Below, in pieces: positions 31,814 through 33,053 of a stretch of DNA of 33,053 nucleotides. Made by a program: the position numbers and the translations under genes. The stretch is from Bartonella tribocorum (GTDB taxonomy: Bacteria > Pseudomonadota > Alphaproteobacteria > Rhizobiales > Rhizobiaceae). Position 1 is the first letter of the stretch. The number at the start of each line of letters is the position of its first letter. The DNA lies in assembly GCF_002778015.1 (NCBI RefSeq), contig NZ_NJPP01000018.1, forward strand, positions 1 to 33,053. The letters run 5' to 3'. Under the pieces are notes generated by a model. It did not search any database and was not told the origin of the DNA. It saw only the letters and a list, made by a program, of their open reading frames with translations.

Positions 31814-32919
31814 TGGTCTCGTTGTTATTGCCCCCAAATTCAAGCTTGTTTGAACGCTGCCTTGCTGAGGCAATGGCTGTTGATCTTCAAGTAAAAAGGG
31901 CACTCGAAGACATTCCCCGTACAAAATTCATCACGCGCCCCCCTTCTTGGTTGCCCTCTCTCATTGATGAATATGGTTTACAAGAACTCACCCCTTATTT
32001 TTCGAATTCTTATGATCTGATTGACCAGGGACTTTCTTGGCAAAATATTCGTGGCTCTGTTGCAGCTATTGAATTGGGACTTCAATGGTTAGAACTTTCT
32101 GCGCACTTTAAGCCCGCATGGTCTGAGCGTGCATGGTGGAATTCCTTTCAACTTGATTTTGATCAATTGCCTGAACAAAACTCTCTTGAGGCTATTGAAG
32201 CCATTGTGGAACTTTCCAAAAGCTTTCGCTCTGATTTTCGACGTAGCACCTATGGTTATGATGTGGGGGCCACAGAATGCGATATGTCACGCCTTGATGA
32301 CAGCATGCTGGATTTTGAAAGTGGCGTGCGCTTAACAGCTCGTGACACTCTGTTTTCCTTTGGACGCACTACAGAAATTAATCACACACTCACAAAAGAA
32401 GAAGGCAAACGCATTGGCAACTGGATTGATGACTTTGACGAGGAATTAAGCTGGAACCAAATCGATTATCCTTGGGATTTGGCAAATTTTCCGTGGTGTT
32501 CGGTTAAAAAACATGAACGCGATATCCTTATGGCAGAGTGGTTCCAAAACCGTCCCCTTTATCTAGTGTTAAGAGATGCAAACAATGCTCTGATTGGGTA
32601 TCGAAGATGCAACATTGTCCAGCCTATTGAACAAGCGATCGATGGCGCCTATAGCCATTGTGGTAACAGATTTAACCCTTCCCCAACTGGCACCATGCTG
32701 TTTCTTGCAGCCCGCACAGATTTTGAGGATGTTGAGAACAAACAAGCCGCCTCTGTTTCCATTCTCGTTCACGGCATTCCAAAACAAGATATTCCCATTG
32801 GTAAATTGTGGCTTGAAGCCCATGGGCTAGAGGGTGGTGTAGAAATTCTCAAAACACCGATCAACATTCCTTTGCGTGCTGATGTTCGCGAACAATTCAA
32901 GATTTTATTGAGGTTTTAA
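31813..32919 (+). CDS. I: Tail protein I (P2 gpI-like), extended
   Basis: This 368-residue protein starts at ATG 31813, overlapping the J stop (TAATG). The N-terminal 200 residues resemble P2 gpI, with RCLAEAMAVDLQVKRALEDI and WLPSLIDEYGLQELTPYFS. It is about twice as long as P2 gpI (176). The C-terminal half, which includes PIEQAIDGAYSHCGNRFNP and VSILVHGIPKQDIPIGKLWL, is unassigned and may connect to the fibre. Its role in the baseplate-fibre joint is inferred from position. Confidence 0.82.
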   Translation: MVSLLLPPNSSLFERCLAEAMAVDLQVKRALEDIPRTKFITRPPSWLPSLIDEYGLQELTPYFSNSYDLIDQGLSWQNIRGSVAAIELGLQWLELSAHFKPAWSERAWWNSFQLDFDQLPEQNSLEAIEAIVELSKSFRSDFRRSTYGYDVGATECDMSRLDDSMLDFESGVRLTARDTLFSFGRTTEINHTLTKEEGKRIGNWIDDFDEELSWNQIDYPWDLANFPWCSVKKHERDILMAEWFQNRPLYLVLRDANNALIGYRRCNIVQPIEQAIDGAYSHCGNRFNPSPTGTMLFLAARTDFEDVENKQAASVSILVHGIPKQDIPIGKLWLEAHGLEGGVEILKTPINIPLRADVREQFKILLRF

Positions 32920-32920
32920 C

Positions 32921-33053
32921 ATGAAACATGAAAGCGGACTACCCTTTGCAATTGATAGATCGGTTGGCAAAGATGAACAACAAAGCGTGGTGTTTTATGG
33001 CAGGCGCTCTTTTCTTCAAGGTGGTGAACTCAATGAAATGCAAACCATCATAA
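32921..33053 (+). CDS. Tail-fibre-like protein, N-terminal part (cut by window edge)
   Basis: A frame opens at ATG 32921, one base after the gene I stop, and runs beyond the right edge with 44 codons visible. The segment VVFYGRRSFLQGGELNEMQT resembles the beginning of DUF4815-type tail proteins, in which an AELNELQ-like motif is conserved. The position after gene I fits a fibre or adapter gene. The rest cannot be seen. Confidence 0.6.
   Translation, partial: MKHESGLPFAIDRSVGKDEQQSVVFYGRRSFLQGGELNEMQTII

Overview
The window looks like a piece of an alphaproteobacterial chromosome, most likely Bartonella. The reasons are the alphaproteobacterial style of the DnaB fragment, the AT-rich host-like stretches, and a prophage family that joins a Mu-type replication and head module to P2-type tail genes. 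The genus is inferred; there is no rRNA or other decisive marker here.

Bases 1-7700 are a damaged phage-tail remnant. A C-terminal piece of dnaB runs in frame into a piece of tail gene X. A broken late-control gene D follows and is interrupted by a 5.9 kb AT-rich insert. About 278 bases of gene D are present on both sides of that insert (1111-1388 and 7301-7577). The insert carries a tight three-gene operon: class I nitronate monooxygenase, YbfB/YjiJ-type MFS transporter and a roughly 610-residue FAD/NAD(P)-binding enzyme. About 1.4 kb with no convincing gene follows. A D12-class adenine methyltransferase lies at 7819-8661, and then a repeat-rich non-coding junction at 8662-9288.

From about 9 kb to the right edge lies the left and central part of a Mu-like prophage, which looks intact as far as it is visible. 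Its order is: leftward repressor, operator region, Ner, a small membrane protein, a DnaA-domain-IV-like protein, a ParB-like protein, MuA transposase, MuB ATPase, several small early genes, GemA and a Mor-type activator. Next come the lysis genes (GH19 endolysin, holin-like protein, overlapping spanin pair) and the packaging and head genes (DUF2730, gp26-like, small and large terminase, portal, MuF). The MuF protein ends in an extra nuclease-like domain. Three tandem repeats of about 200 bases and a terminator follow it. A second transcription block then encodes protease/scaffold, decoration protein, capsid, head-completion proteins and the P2-like baseplate genes V, W, J and I. The window cuts the first tail-fibre-like gene.

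Two nearly identical 22-base palindromic blocks (17987-18008 and 25879-25900) sit just upstream of the lysis/packaging block and the head/tail block. They are the best candidates for the binding site of the Mor-type activator. The most notable items are the cargo operon inside gene D (possibly nitro or N-oxide chemistry with a detoxifier and an exporter), the MuF C-terminal toxin-like domain abutting structured tandem repeats, the paired activator sites, and three palindromes sharing one core inside the ParB-like gene.
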